Origin: RPQJ01 sp963762315
GTDB taxonomy: Bacteria > Pseudomonadota > Gammaproteobacteria > Steroidobacterales > Steroidobacteraceae
Assembly (NCBI GenBank): GCA_963762315.1
Contig: CAVXKO010000005.1
Span: forward strand, 124,001 to 188,000
Length of the DNA: 64,000 bases
Direction: 5' to 3'
The translations under genes were made by a program, and so were the position numbers. This document shows, piece after piece, positions 34,648-43,627 of this stretch. The notes under the pieces are model-generated. The model worked only from the letters and a program-made list of their open reading frames with translations. It did not search any database and was not told the DNA's origin. Positions within the stretch are counted from its first letter, which is position 1. Every line of letters starts with the position of its first letter.

Positions 34648-37137
34648 ATGACCAAGAACCTCGTCATCGTCGAGTCGCCGGCCAAGGCCAAGACCATCAA
34701 GAAGTACCTCGGGAAGGACTTCGAAGTGATGGCGTCGTACGGCCACGTCCGCGACCTCGTGCCCAAGGAAGGGGCCGTCGATCCCACGCGCAAGTTCGCC
34801 ATGCGCTGGGAAGTGATCGACAAGAACAGGAAGCACGTCGACGCCATCGCGCGCGCGGTGAAGAAGGCCGACGCGCTGTACCTCTCGACCGACCCCGACC
34901 GCGAGGGAGAGGCCATTTCCTGGCATCTCTACGAGATCCTCAAGGAGAACGGCGGGCTGGACGGCAAGGCCGTGCACCGCAGCGTCTTCTACGAGATCAC
35001 CAAGAACGCGGTACAGGAAGCGGTCGACAACCCGCGCGAAATCGCCGACGAGCTGGTGAAGGCCTACCTCGCGCGCCGCGCGCTCGATTTCCTCGTCGGC
35101 TTCAACCTCTCGCCGCTGCTGTGGAAGAAGGCCGGGTTGTCCGGCGCTTCCGCCGGCCGCGTGCAGAGCCCCGCGCTGCGCATGATCTGCGAGCGCGAGG
35201 AAGAGATCCTCGCGTTCAAGCCGCGCGAGTACTGGACGGTGGACGCGCAGGCCGAGAAGTCCGGGCAGAAGATCACCGCGCGCCTCACGGAGCTGAAGGG
35301 CCAGAAGGTCGAGCAGTTCACGATCACGACTGCGGCCCAGGCGGAAGAGGCGAAGCGCGCGCTCGAAGCCGCGGCCGCGGGCACGCTGACGGTCGCGAAC
35401 GTCGAGAAGAAGCAGCGCAAGCGCAACCCGTCGCCGCCGTTCACGACCTCGACGCTGCAGCAGGAAGCGGCGCGCAAGCTCGGTTTCGGCGCGCAGCGCA
35501 CGATGCGCATCGCGCAGCGCCTGTACGAGGGCGTCGACTTCGGCGAAGGCCCGGTCGGCCTCATCACGTACATGCGTACCGACTCGGTGAACCTCGGCGT
35601 CGACGCCGTGACGGAAATCCGCGGCGTGATCGGCGAGCTCTACGGCCGCGACTCGGTGCCGGAAGCGCCGCGCGCGTATCGCACGAAGTCGAAGAATGCC
35701 CAGGAAGCGCACGAAGCCGTGCGCCCGACGGCCGCCGCGCGGACGCCGGAGCAACTGGCCGGCAAGATCGACGCCGACGAGCACAAGCTCTATACCCTCG
35801 TCTGGCGGCGCGCCGTGGCGAGCCAGATGGAAGCCGCGGTGTTCGACACCGTTGCCGTGGATCTCGCGGCCGGCCAGGGCAACACGTTCCGCACCAACGG
35901 CTCGACGCTCGTGAAGCCGGGCTTCCTCGCGGTGTACCGCGAGAGCGTCGACGATGCCGCGCTCAACCCGGACGACGAGGAGAATCGCATCCTCCCGCCG
36001 ATGGAGCCCGGCGATCGCATGAAGCTGCTTTCGGTCGAACACGAGCAGCACTTTACCGAGCCGCCGCCGCGCTTCTCCGAAGCGAGCCTCGTCAAGGCGC
36101 TCGAGGAATACGGCATCGGCCGCCCGTCGACGTACGCGAGCATCATCCAGACGCTGCTCTACAAGAAGTATTGCGAGCTGGTGAACAAGCGCTTCATCCC
36201 GACGGATCTCGGCAAGATCGTCAATCGCTTCCTCACCGGAAACTTCGAGCGCTACGTCGACTTCGGCTTCACCGCGTCGATGGAAGACGAGCTCGACAAC
36301 ATCTCGCGCGGGGAAGAAGAGTGGATCCCCGCACTCGACCGGTTCTGGAAGGGACTCAAGGAGCAGATCGACGACGTCGAAAAGAACGTCACGCGTTCCG
36401 ACGTCGCGATGGCGCGCGACATCGGGGTGGATCCCGTCTCCGGACGGCCGGTGAGCGTGCGCTACGGGCGTTACGGCGCGTTCGTGCAGCTCGGCACCCG
36501 CGAGGACGTGGAGAAGCCGAAATTCGCGAGCCTGCGCCCGGGCCAGCACATGGACGACATCACGCTGGCGGACGCGCTCGAGCTTTTCACGCTGCCGCGC
36601 ACGGTCGGCAACTGGGAAGACGGCTATCCGATCAAGGTGGCGGTCGGCCGCTTCGGACCGTACGTGCAGTACGGTGCGAAGAAGTACGCGTCGCTCAAGA
36701 AAGAGGACGACCCGTACACGATCACGCTCGAGCGCGCGCTCGAGATCATCCGCGAGAAGCGCGAGATCGAGGCGAACCGCATCATCCGGGAATTCCCGGA
36801 ATCGGGCATCCAGGTGCTGAACGGCCGCTACGGCCCGTACATCACGGACGGCGCGAAGAACGGCAAGATCCCGAAGGACCGCGACCCGAAGAGCCTGACC
36901 CTCGACGAGTGCAAGGCGCTGCTCGCTGCGGCGCCGGCCAAGGGCGCACGCTGGGGCAAGAAGGCTGCGCCGGTGAAGGGCGCGAAGACCGCGAGCGCGG
37001 ATGCTGCCGCTACGCCGGACGGCGCTTCGGCGGCGAAGCCAGCTGCGAAGCCGAAGAAGGCCGCCGCGAAGAAGAAAGCTGCGCCGAAGAAAAAGGCCGC
37101 TGCGAAGAAGAAGGCCGGGCCGGCGCAGAAAGTTTGA
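34648..37137 (+). CDS. topA: DNA topoisomerase I
   Basis: An 829-residue type IA topoisomerase. The Toprim domain opens with VIVESPAKAKTIKKYLG and has the acidic STDPDREGEAISWH. The active Tyr308 is in GLITYMRTDSVNLG. The N-terminal core is followed by C-terminal GRFGPYVQYG and GRYGPYITDG repeats in place of classical zinc fingers. The tail is rich in Lys and Ala (KKAAAKKKAAPKKKAAAKKK). It relaxes negative supercoils behind RNA polymerase. The order dprA-smg-topA is conserved. Confidence 0.96.
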   Translation: MTKNLVIVESPAKAKTIKKYLGKDFEVMASYGHVRDLVPKEGAVDPTRKFAMRWEVIDKNRKHVDAIARAVKKADALYLSTDPDREGEAISWHLYEILKENGGLDGKAVHRSVFYEITKNAVQEAVDNPREIADELVKAYLARRALDFLVGFNLSPLLWKKAGLSGASAGRVQSPALRMICEREEEILAFKPREYWTVDAQAEKSGQKITARLTELKGQKVEQFTITTAAQAEEAKRALEAAAAGTLTVANVEKKQRKRNPSPPFTTSTLQQEAARKLGFGAQRTMRIAQRLYEGVDFGEGPVGLITYMRTDSVNLGVDAVTEIRGVIGELYGRDSVPEAPRAYRTKSKNAQEAHEAVRPTAAARTPEQLAGKIDADEHKLYTLVWRRAVASQMEAAVFDTVAVDLAAGQGNTFRTNGSTLVKPGFLAVYRESVDDAALNPDDEENRILPPMEPGDRMKLLSVEHEQHFTEPPPRFSEASLVKALEEYGIGRPSTYASIIQTLLYKKYCELVNKRFIPTDLGKIVNRFLTGNFERYVDFGFTASMEDELDNISRGEEEWIPALDRFWKGLKEQIDDVEKNVTRSDVAMARDIGVDPVSGRPVSVRYGRYGAFVQLGTREDVEKPKFASLRPGQHMDDITLADALELFTLPRTVGNWEDGYPIKVAVGRFGPYVQYGAKKYASLKKEDDPYTITLERALEIIREKREIEANRIIREFPESGIQVLNGRYGPYITDGAKNGKIPKDRDPKSLTLDECKALLAAAPAKGARWGKKAAPVKGAKTASADAAATPDGASAAKPAAKPKKAAAKKKAAPKKKAAAKKKAGPAQKV

Positions 37138-37139
37138 TC

Positions 37140-37203
37140 ACCTCTCCCGCTTGCGGGAGAGGTCGCGCAACGCGCGGGTGAGGGTGCGCGAGCGGGTGAG
37201 GGC
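37140..37203. repeat. Palindromic repeat unit after topA
   Basis: One complete unit (CACCTCTCCCGCTTGCGGGA and GAGGT) with the GGGTGAGGG companion duplicated at 37174-37203, between topA and hemF. Confidence 0.85.
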
Positions 37204-37231
37204 TCTTTGGGCAGTGCCTGGGTAACGCACC

Positions 37232-38161
37232 ATGAATTCCAACACGCCATCGACTGCCATCGTCATTTCCTACCTGCGCGATCTGCACGACCGCATCACC
37301 ACCGCGCTCGAATCCGCCGACGGCGGCGCCGCATTCCGTCGCGACACCTGGCAACGTCCGGAAGGCGGCGGCGGCGAATCGCGCGTGCTGCGCGAAGGCA
37401 AAGTCTTCGAGCAGGCCGGCATCAACTTCTCGCACGTGATGGGCGGCAAGCTGCCCGCCTCTGCCACCGCGCAACGCCCGGAACTGGCGGGCGCGAGCTT
37501 CGAGGCCACCGGCGTCTCGCTCGTCATCCACCCGCGCAATCCCTACGTGCCGACGTCGCACGCCAACGTGCGCTATTTCGTGGCGATCAAGGACGGCCAG
37601 CCGGCCGCATGGTGGTTCGGCGGTGGGTTCGACCTCACGCCCTACTATCCGTTCGACGAGGACGTGTTGCACTGGCATCGCACCGCCAAGGCGGCGTGCG
37701 ATCCGTTTGGGCCCGACGTGTACCCGAAGTACAAGGACTGGTGCGACAAGTACTTCTATCTCAAGCATCGCGGAGAGACTCGCGGCGCGGGCGGTCTGTT
37801 CTTCGACGACCTGAACGAGTGGGGCTTCGAGAAGTCGTTCGCCTTCATGCGCAGCGTCGGCGATCACTACGTGCCCGGCTACCTGCCGATCGTCGAAAGG
37901 CGCAAGGACACACCGTACGGCGAGCGCGAGCGCAACTTCCAGCTGTACCGGCGCGGGCGTTATGTTGAATTCAACCTCGTCTACGACCGCGGCACGATCT
38001 TCGGCCTGCAGACTGGCGGACGCATCGAGTCGATCCTGATGTCGATGCCGCCGCTGGTGCGCTGGGAGTACGACTACAAGCCCGAGCCGGGCAGCCCGGA
38101 AGAGCGGCTTTACACGGATTTTCTGAGGCCCAGGGACTGGCTCACCGAACTAAAGGGCTAG
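37232..38161 (+). CDS. hemF: Oxygen-dependent coproporphyrinogen III oxidase
   Basis: A 309-residue enzyme of aerobic heme synthesis that oxidatively decarboxylates two propionates of coproporphyrinogen III. Strongly conserved stretches are WQRPEGGGGESRVL, HPRNPYVPTSHANVRYF, WWFGGGFDLTPYYPFDEDV, GLFFDDLNEWGFEKSF and LVYDRGTIFGLQTGGR. Length equals that of other HemF proteins. Confidence 0.96.
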   Translation: MNSNTPSTAIVISYLRDLHDRITTALESADGGAAFRRDTWQRPEGGGGESRVLREGKVFEQAGINFSHVMGGKLPASATAQRPELAGASFEATGVSLVIHPRNPYVPTSHANVRYFVAIKDGQPAAWWFGGGFDLTPYYPFDEDVLHWHRTAKAACDPFGPDVYPKYKDWCDKYFYLKHRGETRGAGGLFFDDLNEWGFEKSFAFMRSVGDHYVPGYLPIVERRKDTPYGERERNFQLYRRGRYVEFNLVYDRGTIFGLQTGGRIESILMSMPPLVRWEYDYKPEPGSPEERLYTDFLRPRDWLTELKG

Positions 38162-38567
38162 ACACCATTCTTTACCTCTCATGCCATCGCGGTAGAGGGC
38201 GGCCGCCGGTCGGCTGAGGGCTGCCGCCTTGTCACTTATGTTGTGCCGCATTGCGGCGTCACTCGTTTGCGCCTTGTTTTCGTCGCGCGAACTGCGTAGG
38301 TTCCGCCCTACGGCATCGGTCGAGGGGCACACCCGCTGCGAGGCGGGGCCGCAAAGCCACAGCTCTTGCTTATTACGAGAACAAGGCAAGAGGGCTGGGC
38401 TGCCGGGTACGGGCAAGCGCGATCGCCTGAGGCAACTCAAGGTGGCGCTGCTCACCCAATCCGTCGGAATTCGATGCAACGCGTCTCGAACAGCCAGACC
38501 CTCGCGTTGCTTTGAGTCCCTACCTGCCAGAGACGTAACGCCAATATTACGAAGAGGGGACCTCGTC
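38162..38567. other. Leader region upstream of the subtilase gene
   Basis: This 406-base stretch holds a worn copy of the palindromic repeat (38166-38222), the GEMM-like aptamer (38305-38414) and a later hairpin, GCAACGCG (38476-38483) with CGCGTTGC (38503-38510), followed by TTT. GAGGGG (38552-38557) precedes the start. No gene is seen within it. Confidence 0.65.
38305..38414 (+). promoter_or_regulatory. Candidate variant GEMM (c-di-GMP-I type) riboswitch aptamer
   Basis: GGCACACC (38326-38333) leads into a six-pair P2 stem CCCGCT/GGCGGG capped by the GNRA loop GCGA (38338-38341). The diagnostic GCAAAGCCAC follows (38351-38360). A second stem, CAGC-TCTTGC with GCAAGA-GG-GCTG (38360-38397), comes next, then GGCTGCCGGGT. 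GCCC...CGGC (38305-38314) can pair with GCCG...GGGC (38402-38414) as P1. This is the order and spacing of GEMM-I. Two conserved adenines read C here: the second A of GGCAAACC, and the base equivalent to A47 of Vc2 (38349). Confidence 0.65.
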
Positions 38568-41500
38568 ATGGATTCAAAGAGACTATTGTCGCTTGCGGGC
38601 GCGGCGGCGCTCGCAATGGCATCCGGCTTAGCCGGAGGGGCGCCATCGCCGGAGCGCGGTGCGAACCGCGAATTGCCGGCATCCATCGCGGCACTCAAAC
38701 TCAATGCACCGGTCCAGTCGACCGGGTTTGACGTCTCGCGCCTCGACGAGAGCCTGCGATCGGCGGAAGGCGGCAGCAAGGTCATCATTCGTCTGCGCAA
38801 CCCCTCGGTGGCACAGCTGGGCGTTACGGGCAACGACGCGGTTAACGCCAGGAACAACCTGCGCAATGAGCAGGCCGACCTGCTCGACCGGGTTCGGGTG
38901 CTCGACCCGAACGCGCGGGTCCTGGCCCGCACGCAGGTGGTTCTGAATGCCGTTTTCGTGGAAGTAAACGCTGCGGTCCTGCCAAAACTCGCCAACGACA
39001 AGGCAGTGATGCGTATCGCTCCGGTGGGCAACTACCAGCTCGATCTGTCCGAGACCGTGCCCTACATCGGCGGGTCGGCCGTTCAGGCCAAGGGCTACAC
39101 GGGGAAGGGCATCAAGGTCGCCGTGCTGGACAGCGGTATCGACTACAACCACGCCGCCTTGGGCGGATCCGGCAACCCGGTCGACTTCGCGAACAACAAC
39201 CCGGACATCGTCGAGAAGGGCACGTTCCCGACCGCCAAGGTTGTAGGGGGATACGACTTCGTCGGTGGCAGCTGGCCGAACAATCCGACGGAGGCGCCCG
39301 ATCCGGATCCGATCGACGCCGGCCCGGGAGGCGGTCACGGCACCCATGTCGCCGACATCATCGCGGGCAAGAAGGGTGTGGCGCCGGGCGCCAGCCTCTA
39401 TGCGGTGAAGGTCTGCTCGTCGGTCGCGACGTCCTGCTCCGGCATCGCGCTGATCCAGGGCATGGAGTTCGCGGTCAACCCCAACGGTGATGGCCGGCTG
39501 AACGACCGCGTCGACATCATCAACATGTCCCTTGGCTCGGACTATGGGCAGCCTTTCGACGACGACCTTGCCGCGGCGGTGGACAACGCGACCGCGGTGG
39601 GGGTCCTGACGGTTGCGTCGGCCGGCAACGGTTCCGACAAGCCGTTCGTGAACGGAACGCCGGCAGCGGCGAATTCGGCGCTGTCGGTCGCGCAGACCGC
39701 CGTGCCGAGCGCGTTCCAGCCGCTCATGGAGATCAAGGCCCCGGCGAGCATCGCCGGCAGCTTCCCGGCAGTATTCCAGCCATGGTCCCAGCCGTTGACG
39801 GCGGCCACCGAGGGTCCCGTGCAGTACGGCAACGGCGCCGGCGGCAATCTGGACGGCTGCGCGGCCTTCACGCCGGGGTCGCTGGCCGGCAAGATCGTGC
39901 TGGTCAACCGCGGCAACTGCAACTTCACGCTCAAGGTCAAGAACATCGGCGACGCCGGTGGGCTCATTGGGATCATCGGCCTGATCGCCCCGGGCGACGC
40001 CTTCGAAGGGGGTGACGGCGGCGACCGCCCGATCACGATCCCCGGGTACATGGTCACCCAGACCATTGCGAACCGCCTGCGCAGCGGTTTGCCGAACACC
40101 GTGGTGCGCTTCGACCCAGCGGTCGGTGTCGCGCTGGCGGGCAGCATGGTGGGCAGTTCCTCTCGCGGCCCGCAGCATGAAGACACGCACCTGATCAAGC
40201 CGGAAATCGGCGCCCCCGGCGCTTCGGTGTCCGCCATTGCGGGCTCGGGCACGGGCACGGGACCGTTCGGCGGCACCTCCGGCGCCGCGCCCATGGTAAG
40301 CGGCGCCGCGGCGCTGCTGCTTGAGGCGACGGGCGGCACCAAGGCCACAGCCAAGGGCACCCCCAACGGCCAGGCGATTGGCCATGGCCTGCGCCCGGTC
40401 GAGGTGAAGGCGCGGTTGATGAACAACGGCTACACGGACGTGGTCAACAACGCGTTGACCGGTGAGTTGGCGCCGATCACGCGCATCGGCGGCGGCGAAG
40501 TCAGGGTCGATTGGGCAGTCGCTGCGCCGGTCGCTGCATGGGACGACGCGGTGCCGCAGGGTGCGCTCAGCTTCGGCTTCGTCGACGTGGCCGACGATCT
40601 GGTGACGATTACCCGTACCGTCCGTGTGCGCAACTACAGCAACCAGCGCCTGACCTACTCGGTGAAGCCCACCTTCCGCTTCGCCAACGATGAGGCTAAC
40701 GGTGCTGTCAGTGTCAGCGCTCCGTCCACGGTCGTGGTGGGCCCCGGACGCGGTACCGATACCCTGTTCGACGTCACCGTGACCATCAACGGTGCCATGC
40801 TGCGCGGGAACTACATGAACTCGGGCAGCAACGGTGCCAACCCGGCGACGCTGACGACGAACGAGTACGACGGCTACCTGGTGCTGGACGATGGCTCGCA
40901 CCCGATCAACCTCGCGTGGCATGTCCTGCCTCGCAAGGCGGCCCGGGTCGTACCGACCACGACGCAGATCATCCCGGGCTCCTTCCCGCAGGTGATCGGC
41001 CTGGGCAACAGCGGTGTGGGCAAGGCGCAGAACGACGCCTATGCGCTGCTGGCGACCAGCGCGCGTCTGGCGACGGGCGCCCGCGGCGAGCAGAGCCCGA
41101 CCCCGGATATTCGAGCCGTCGGCATCAACACGTTCCCGGTGCCCGCTGGGTTCTGCTCGGCTAACGAGTCGTTCCTCTGGGTCTTCGCAGTCAACACCTG
41201 GGAGCGCCAGCAGCATCTGCTGCCGGTCAGCCACGAGATCTACCTCGACACGAACCGCGACGGCGTCGACGACTATGTGGTGCTCAACAGGGATCAGTCC
41301 GGCCTGGGTACGATCACTGACGGCCGGCAACTGGCATGGGTTGTGGATCTCAATACCGGCACCGCCAGCGCGTTCTTCTACGCCGAGCATTCGACCAATA
41401 CCGGCAACACCGCGCTGACGATCTGCGGCGAGCAGATCGGGATGAACGGGGCCAATCTCTTGGCTACCTCGGTCAACATGGCCGTGGTCGCGCAGGACTT

Positions 41501-41753
41501 CTATTACGGGGGTCCGGGCGATCTGGTCGAGGGCTTGACCGTCACGCCGCTGGGCGAGCGCTTCTACGGCGTAGCCAATGACGTGGCTGGCAAGAGCAAC
41601 GACCCCGCCGGCTTGGCGGTGTACGACTTCGGTGCGTTCCCGGGCAATTCGCCTGAGCTCGGACTGATGCTGTTCACCAATGGGGATCGCGGCACCGGCA
41701 ATCGCGGCGGTGCGACCAAGGCGTCGGAGGCGCTGTTGTTCCTCGCGAAATAG
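38568..41753 (+). CDS. Large secreted S8 (subtilisin-like) serine protease
   Basis: A 1061-residue exported protease. A signal peptide is followed by an I9-type propeptide inhibitor (to about residue 155). The catalytic triad is Asp188 in VAVLDSGIDYNH, His257 in GGGHGTHVAD and Ser571 in GGTSGAAPMVSG. A PA (protease-associated) domain is inserted before the Ser (CAAFTPGSLAGKIVLVNRGN). About 450 C-terminal residues form a beta-rich region, including a possible Fn3-like part, with no certain family. It would degrade extracellular protein. The leader may sense a cyclic dinucleotide, and a strong terminator follows. Confidence 0.92.
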   Translation: MDSKRLLSLAGAAALAMASGLAGGAPSPERGANRELPASIAALKLNAPVQSTGFDVSRLDESLRSAEGGSKVIIRLRNPSVAQLGVTGNDAVNARNNLRNEQADLLDRVRVLDPNARVLARTQVVLNAVFVEVNAAVLPKLANDKAVMRIAPVGNYQLDLSETVPYIGGSAVQAKGYTGKGIKVAVLDSGIDYNHAALGGSGNPVDFANNNPDIVEKGTFPTAKVVGGYDFVGGSWPNNPTEAPDPDPIDAGPGGGHGTHVADIIAGKKGVAPGASLYAVKVCSSVATSCSGIALIQGMEFAVNPNGDGRLNDRVDIINMSLGSDYGQPFDDDLAAAVDNATAVGVLTVASAGNGSDKPFVNGTPAAANSALSVAQTAVPSAFQPLMEIKAPASIAGSFPAVFQPWSQPLTAATEGPVQYGNGAGGNLDGCAAFTPGSLAGKIVLVNRGNCNFTLKVKNIGDAGGLIGIIGLIAPGDAFEGGDGGDRPITIPGYMVTQTIANRLRSGLPNTVVRFDPAVGVALAGSMVGSSSRGPQHEDTHLIKPEIGAPGASVSAIAGSGTGTGPFGGTSGAAPMVSGAAALLLEATGGTKATAKGTPNGQAIGHGLRPVEVKARLMNNGYTDVVNNALTGELAPITRIGGGEVRVDWAVAAPVAAWDDAVPQGALSFGFVDVADDLVTITRTVRVRNYSNQRLTYSVKPTFRFANDEANGAVSVSAPSTVVVGPGRGTDTLFDVTVTINGAMLRGNYMNSGSNGANPATLTTNEYDGYLVLDDGSHPINLAWHVLPRKAARVVPTTTQIIPGSFPQVIGLGNSGVGKAQNDAYALLATSARLATGARGEQSPTPDIRAVGINTFPVPAGFCSANESFLWVFAVNTWERQQHLLPVSHEIYLDTNRDGVDDYVVLNRDQSGLGTITDGRQLAWVVDLNTGTASAFFYAEHSTNTGNTALTICGEQIGMNGANLLATSVNMAVVAQDFYYGGPGDLVEGLTVTPLGERFYGVANDVAGKSNDPAGLAVYDFGAFPGNSPELGLMLFTNGDRGTGNRGGATKASEALLFLAK

Positions 41754-41795
41754 CGCCAAGACCTTTCGCGGGCTGCTGAGCGGTCCGTCAAGTGA

Positions 41796-41827
41796 CCCCT
41801 CCCCGGCTGTGCCGGGGAGGGGTTTTT
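41796..41827 (+). terminator. Intrinsic terminator after the protease
   Basis: CCCCTCCCCGGC and GCCGGGGAGGGG form a perfect 12-base stem around TGT, followed by TTTTTCTTT. Confidence 0.95.
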
Positions 41828-42128
41828 CTTTGCGCGTGTAGCAAGCCGCCTTCCACCGCTTGCCGCAACCGGAGCGGCGGCGAGCGAGCGAAATTTCGCC
41901 AACGCTCGCGCTGTTGCCGCACGAGCGGGTGGAGGGCTGCGCCTGAACCCGCAACAACGACGCGACTGTGGACTGCGCTCTTGGCGAGGTGGGCAAATGG
42001 GTTGCGCGCCGCCCTCGGCTGCATGGCCGGTTCGGCGCAGGCGTGGATACTCGGTCAGGGTCACCTCGCGGCTCGGGCCGTTCTCAACTGCCGTCGCATG
42101 GGGCAATCTGAGTTCATTAGCCCTTGTG
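41828..42128. other. Gene-free stretch with a long imperfect hairpin
   Basis: No convincing gene. Bases 41849-41936 form one extended imperfect inverted repeat: CCTTCCACCGCT with AGCGGGTGGAGGG outside, TGCCGCAAC with GTTGCCGCA inside, then GCGAGCG with CGCTCGC around GAAATTTCG. The rest (41937-42128) shows no feature I can name. Confidence 0.55.
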
Positions 42129-42560
42129 CTACCTGTCGACAGCCCCAGGCAACGGATCCTGCGATGACCCGGACGGACAGAGGATCCAGTAGCCCTTGCG
42201 ACTGGCGTGATAGCCCAGCGTTTGCTCGCCAGCCCTGATCCGAATCCGGTACCCAGGCACCGGTGCCTGCGTATGTTCGACCCCTGGCCGCGGACATCCG
42301 AGCGAGCCGTCGGGCCAGGTCACCGCCTCAGTACTCAGTAACTCAAGCGCTTCAAGGTCCAACCCGGTCCGTTCCATCGCGTCGGCCAGTACGGCCGAGA
42401 CTATTGACTGGATCGGCGCATCTCCTCCCACAGGCGGCGCCGGCCCATCCACTTGGGCGGGCACGGCGCAAGCGGTGAGCAGCAGAATGCCGAGCACGAA
42501 TCCGAGTCCGGTGGCTTTGGCCGCACCATTGTCACTCGTTAGTCTCACAGCAGGTAACAT
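42129..42560 (-). CDS. Hypothetical lipoprotein
   Basis: A 143-residue protein with a signal peptide ending in the lipobox LLTAC. The mature part carries VTWPDGSLGCPRPG and PGYRIRIRAGEQTLGYHAS and ends with a second Cys (ILCPSG), suggesting a disulfide with the Cys in GCPRPG. I recognise this as a small conserved proteobacterial family of unknown function. ATG at 42560 gives the signal peptide. Divergent from rlmJ. Confidence 0.7.
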   Translation of the reverse strand: MLPAVRLTSDNGAAKATGLGFVLGILLLTACAVPAQVDGPAPPVGGDAPIQSIVSAVLADAMERTGLDLEALELLSTEAVTWPDGSLGCPRPGVEHTQAPVPGYRIRIRAGEQTLGYHASRKGYWILCPSGSSQDPLPGAVDR

Positions 42561-42592
42561 CCGCCACGTCTTCAGCCATTTCAAGCCTGTCG

Positions 42593-43444
42593 ATGAACTA
42601 CCGCCACGCATTCCACGCCGGCAACTTCGCGGACGTGCTGAAGCACGTGGTGCTCATGATGCTCGTCGAGCATCTCAAGAAGAAACCCACGCCTTTCTTC
42701 TTCCTCGATACCCACGCCGGCCGCGGCCACTACGACCTGAGCGAAGCGCAGGCCCAGCGCAGCGGCGAATACAAGAACGGCATCGGGCGGCTGCTCGATG
42801 CGCCTCGCGGTTCCCTGCCCGACGAGGTCGCGGCCTACGTGAAGCTGGTGCGTGAGTCCGCGGGCAAGGAGCACAGCGCCATCACGGCGTACCCCGGCTC
42901 GCCGCTGATCGTCGCGAAGATGCGCCGACCGACGGATCGCCTGGTGCTGGTGGAAAAGCACGCCAAGGAGGCGGAAGTTTTACGGGCGAGCGCAGGACGC
43001 GGGCGACTTGTGTCGGTGCTGGAGGCCGACGGCTACGCATCGCTCAAGGCGCACCTGCCGCCCCGCGAGAATCGGGGGCTCGTGCTGATCGATCCGCCCT
43101 ACGAATCGGAGCAGGAGTTCGACCAGGTGCTTGGCGGCCTCGAAGTGGCGCACCAGCGGTGGCCCACGGGAACGTTCATGGTCTGGTATCCGCTCACCCA
43201 GCGCGCCGGCTCGCTGCGTTTTCGTCGCGACCTGGAACGCTCGGGGATCCGCAGGATTCTCGACGTAAGCCTCAGCGTGCTGCCCGACGACTCGGAAGTT
43301 GCGATGCAGGGATCGGGGCTCGTCATCGTCAATCCGCCGTGGCAGCTCGACACACGGCTCGAAGAGTTGCTGCCGCAATTGCACGCGCTGCTGTCGCCCG
43401 AAGGCGCCGGTCGCACGAGGGTCGAGTGGCTGGTGGGAGAATAG
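42593..43444 (+). CDS. rlmJ: 23S rRNA (adenine-2030-N6)-methyltransferase RlmJ
   Basis: A 283-residue methyltransferase. The N-terminal MNYRHAFHAGNFADVLKHVV and FFLDTHAGRGHYDL are nearly invariant in RlmJ. The catalytic motif IV is DPPYESEQEF. It methylates A2030 of 23S rRNA. It stands alone, followed by a repeat cluster. Confidence 0.95.
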   Translation: MNYRHAFHAGNFADVLKHVVLMMLVEHLKKKPTPFFFLDTHAGRGHYDLSEAQAQRSGEYKNGIGRLLDAPRGSLPDEVAAYVKLVRESAGKEHSAITAYPGSPLIVAKMRRPTDRLVLVEKHAKEAEVLRASAGRGRLVSVLEADGYASLKAHLPPRENRGLVLIDPPYESEQEFDQVLGGLEVAHQRWPTGTFMVWYPLTQRAGSLRFRRDLERSGIRRILDVSLSVLPDDSEVAMQGSGLVIVNPPWQLDTRLEELLPQLHALLSPEGAGRTRVEWLVGE

Positions 43445-43449
43445 ACAGG

Positions 43450-43610
43450 CCCTCACCCGGGCTTTGCCCGACCTCTCCCGTAAACGGGAGAGGTGACAAT
43501 ACCCTCTCCCGCTTGCAGGAGAAGTGGCGCTAACCTCTCCAGCTTGCGGGAGAAGTGGCAGTAACCTCTCCCGCCTGCGGGAGAGGCCGGGCAAAGCCCG
43601 GGTGAGGGCA
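43450..43610. repeat. Palindromic repeat cluster
   Basis: CCCTCACCCGGGC followed by ACCTCTCCCG-TAAA-CGGGAGAGGT, two degenerate units (GCTTGCAGGAGAAG and AGCTTGCGGGAGAAG), and a complete final unit ending GGGTGAGGGC (43563-43609). The outer parts form a large inverted pair. Confidence 0.9.
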
Positions 43611-43627
43611 ATTTCCTGGAAACGTCC

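Noticed and set aside
34563..37181. 872-codon frame overlapping topA
   Set aside because: It is the +1 shadow of topA; only the 34648-37137 frame gives the topoisomerase motifs.
41849..41936. Integron attC site
   Set aside because: The nested inverted repeats are suggestive, but no GTTRRRY/RYYYAAC core pair and no integrase are seen.
38628..41996. 1122-codon minus-strand frame opposite the protease
   Set aside because: Antisense shadow rich in Arg, His and Val; the plus frame has a signal peptide and the catalytic triad.
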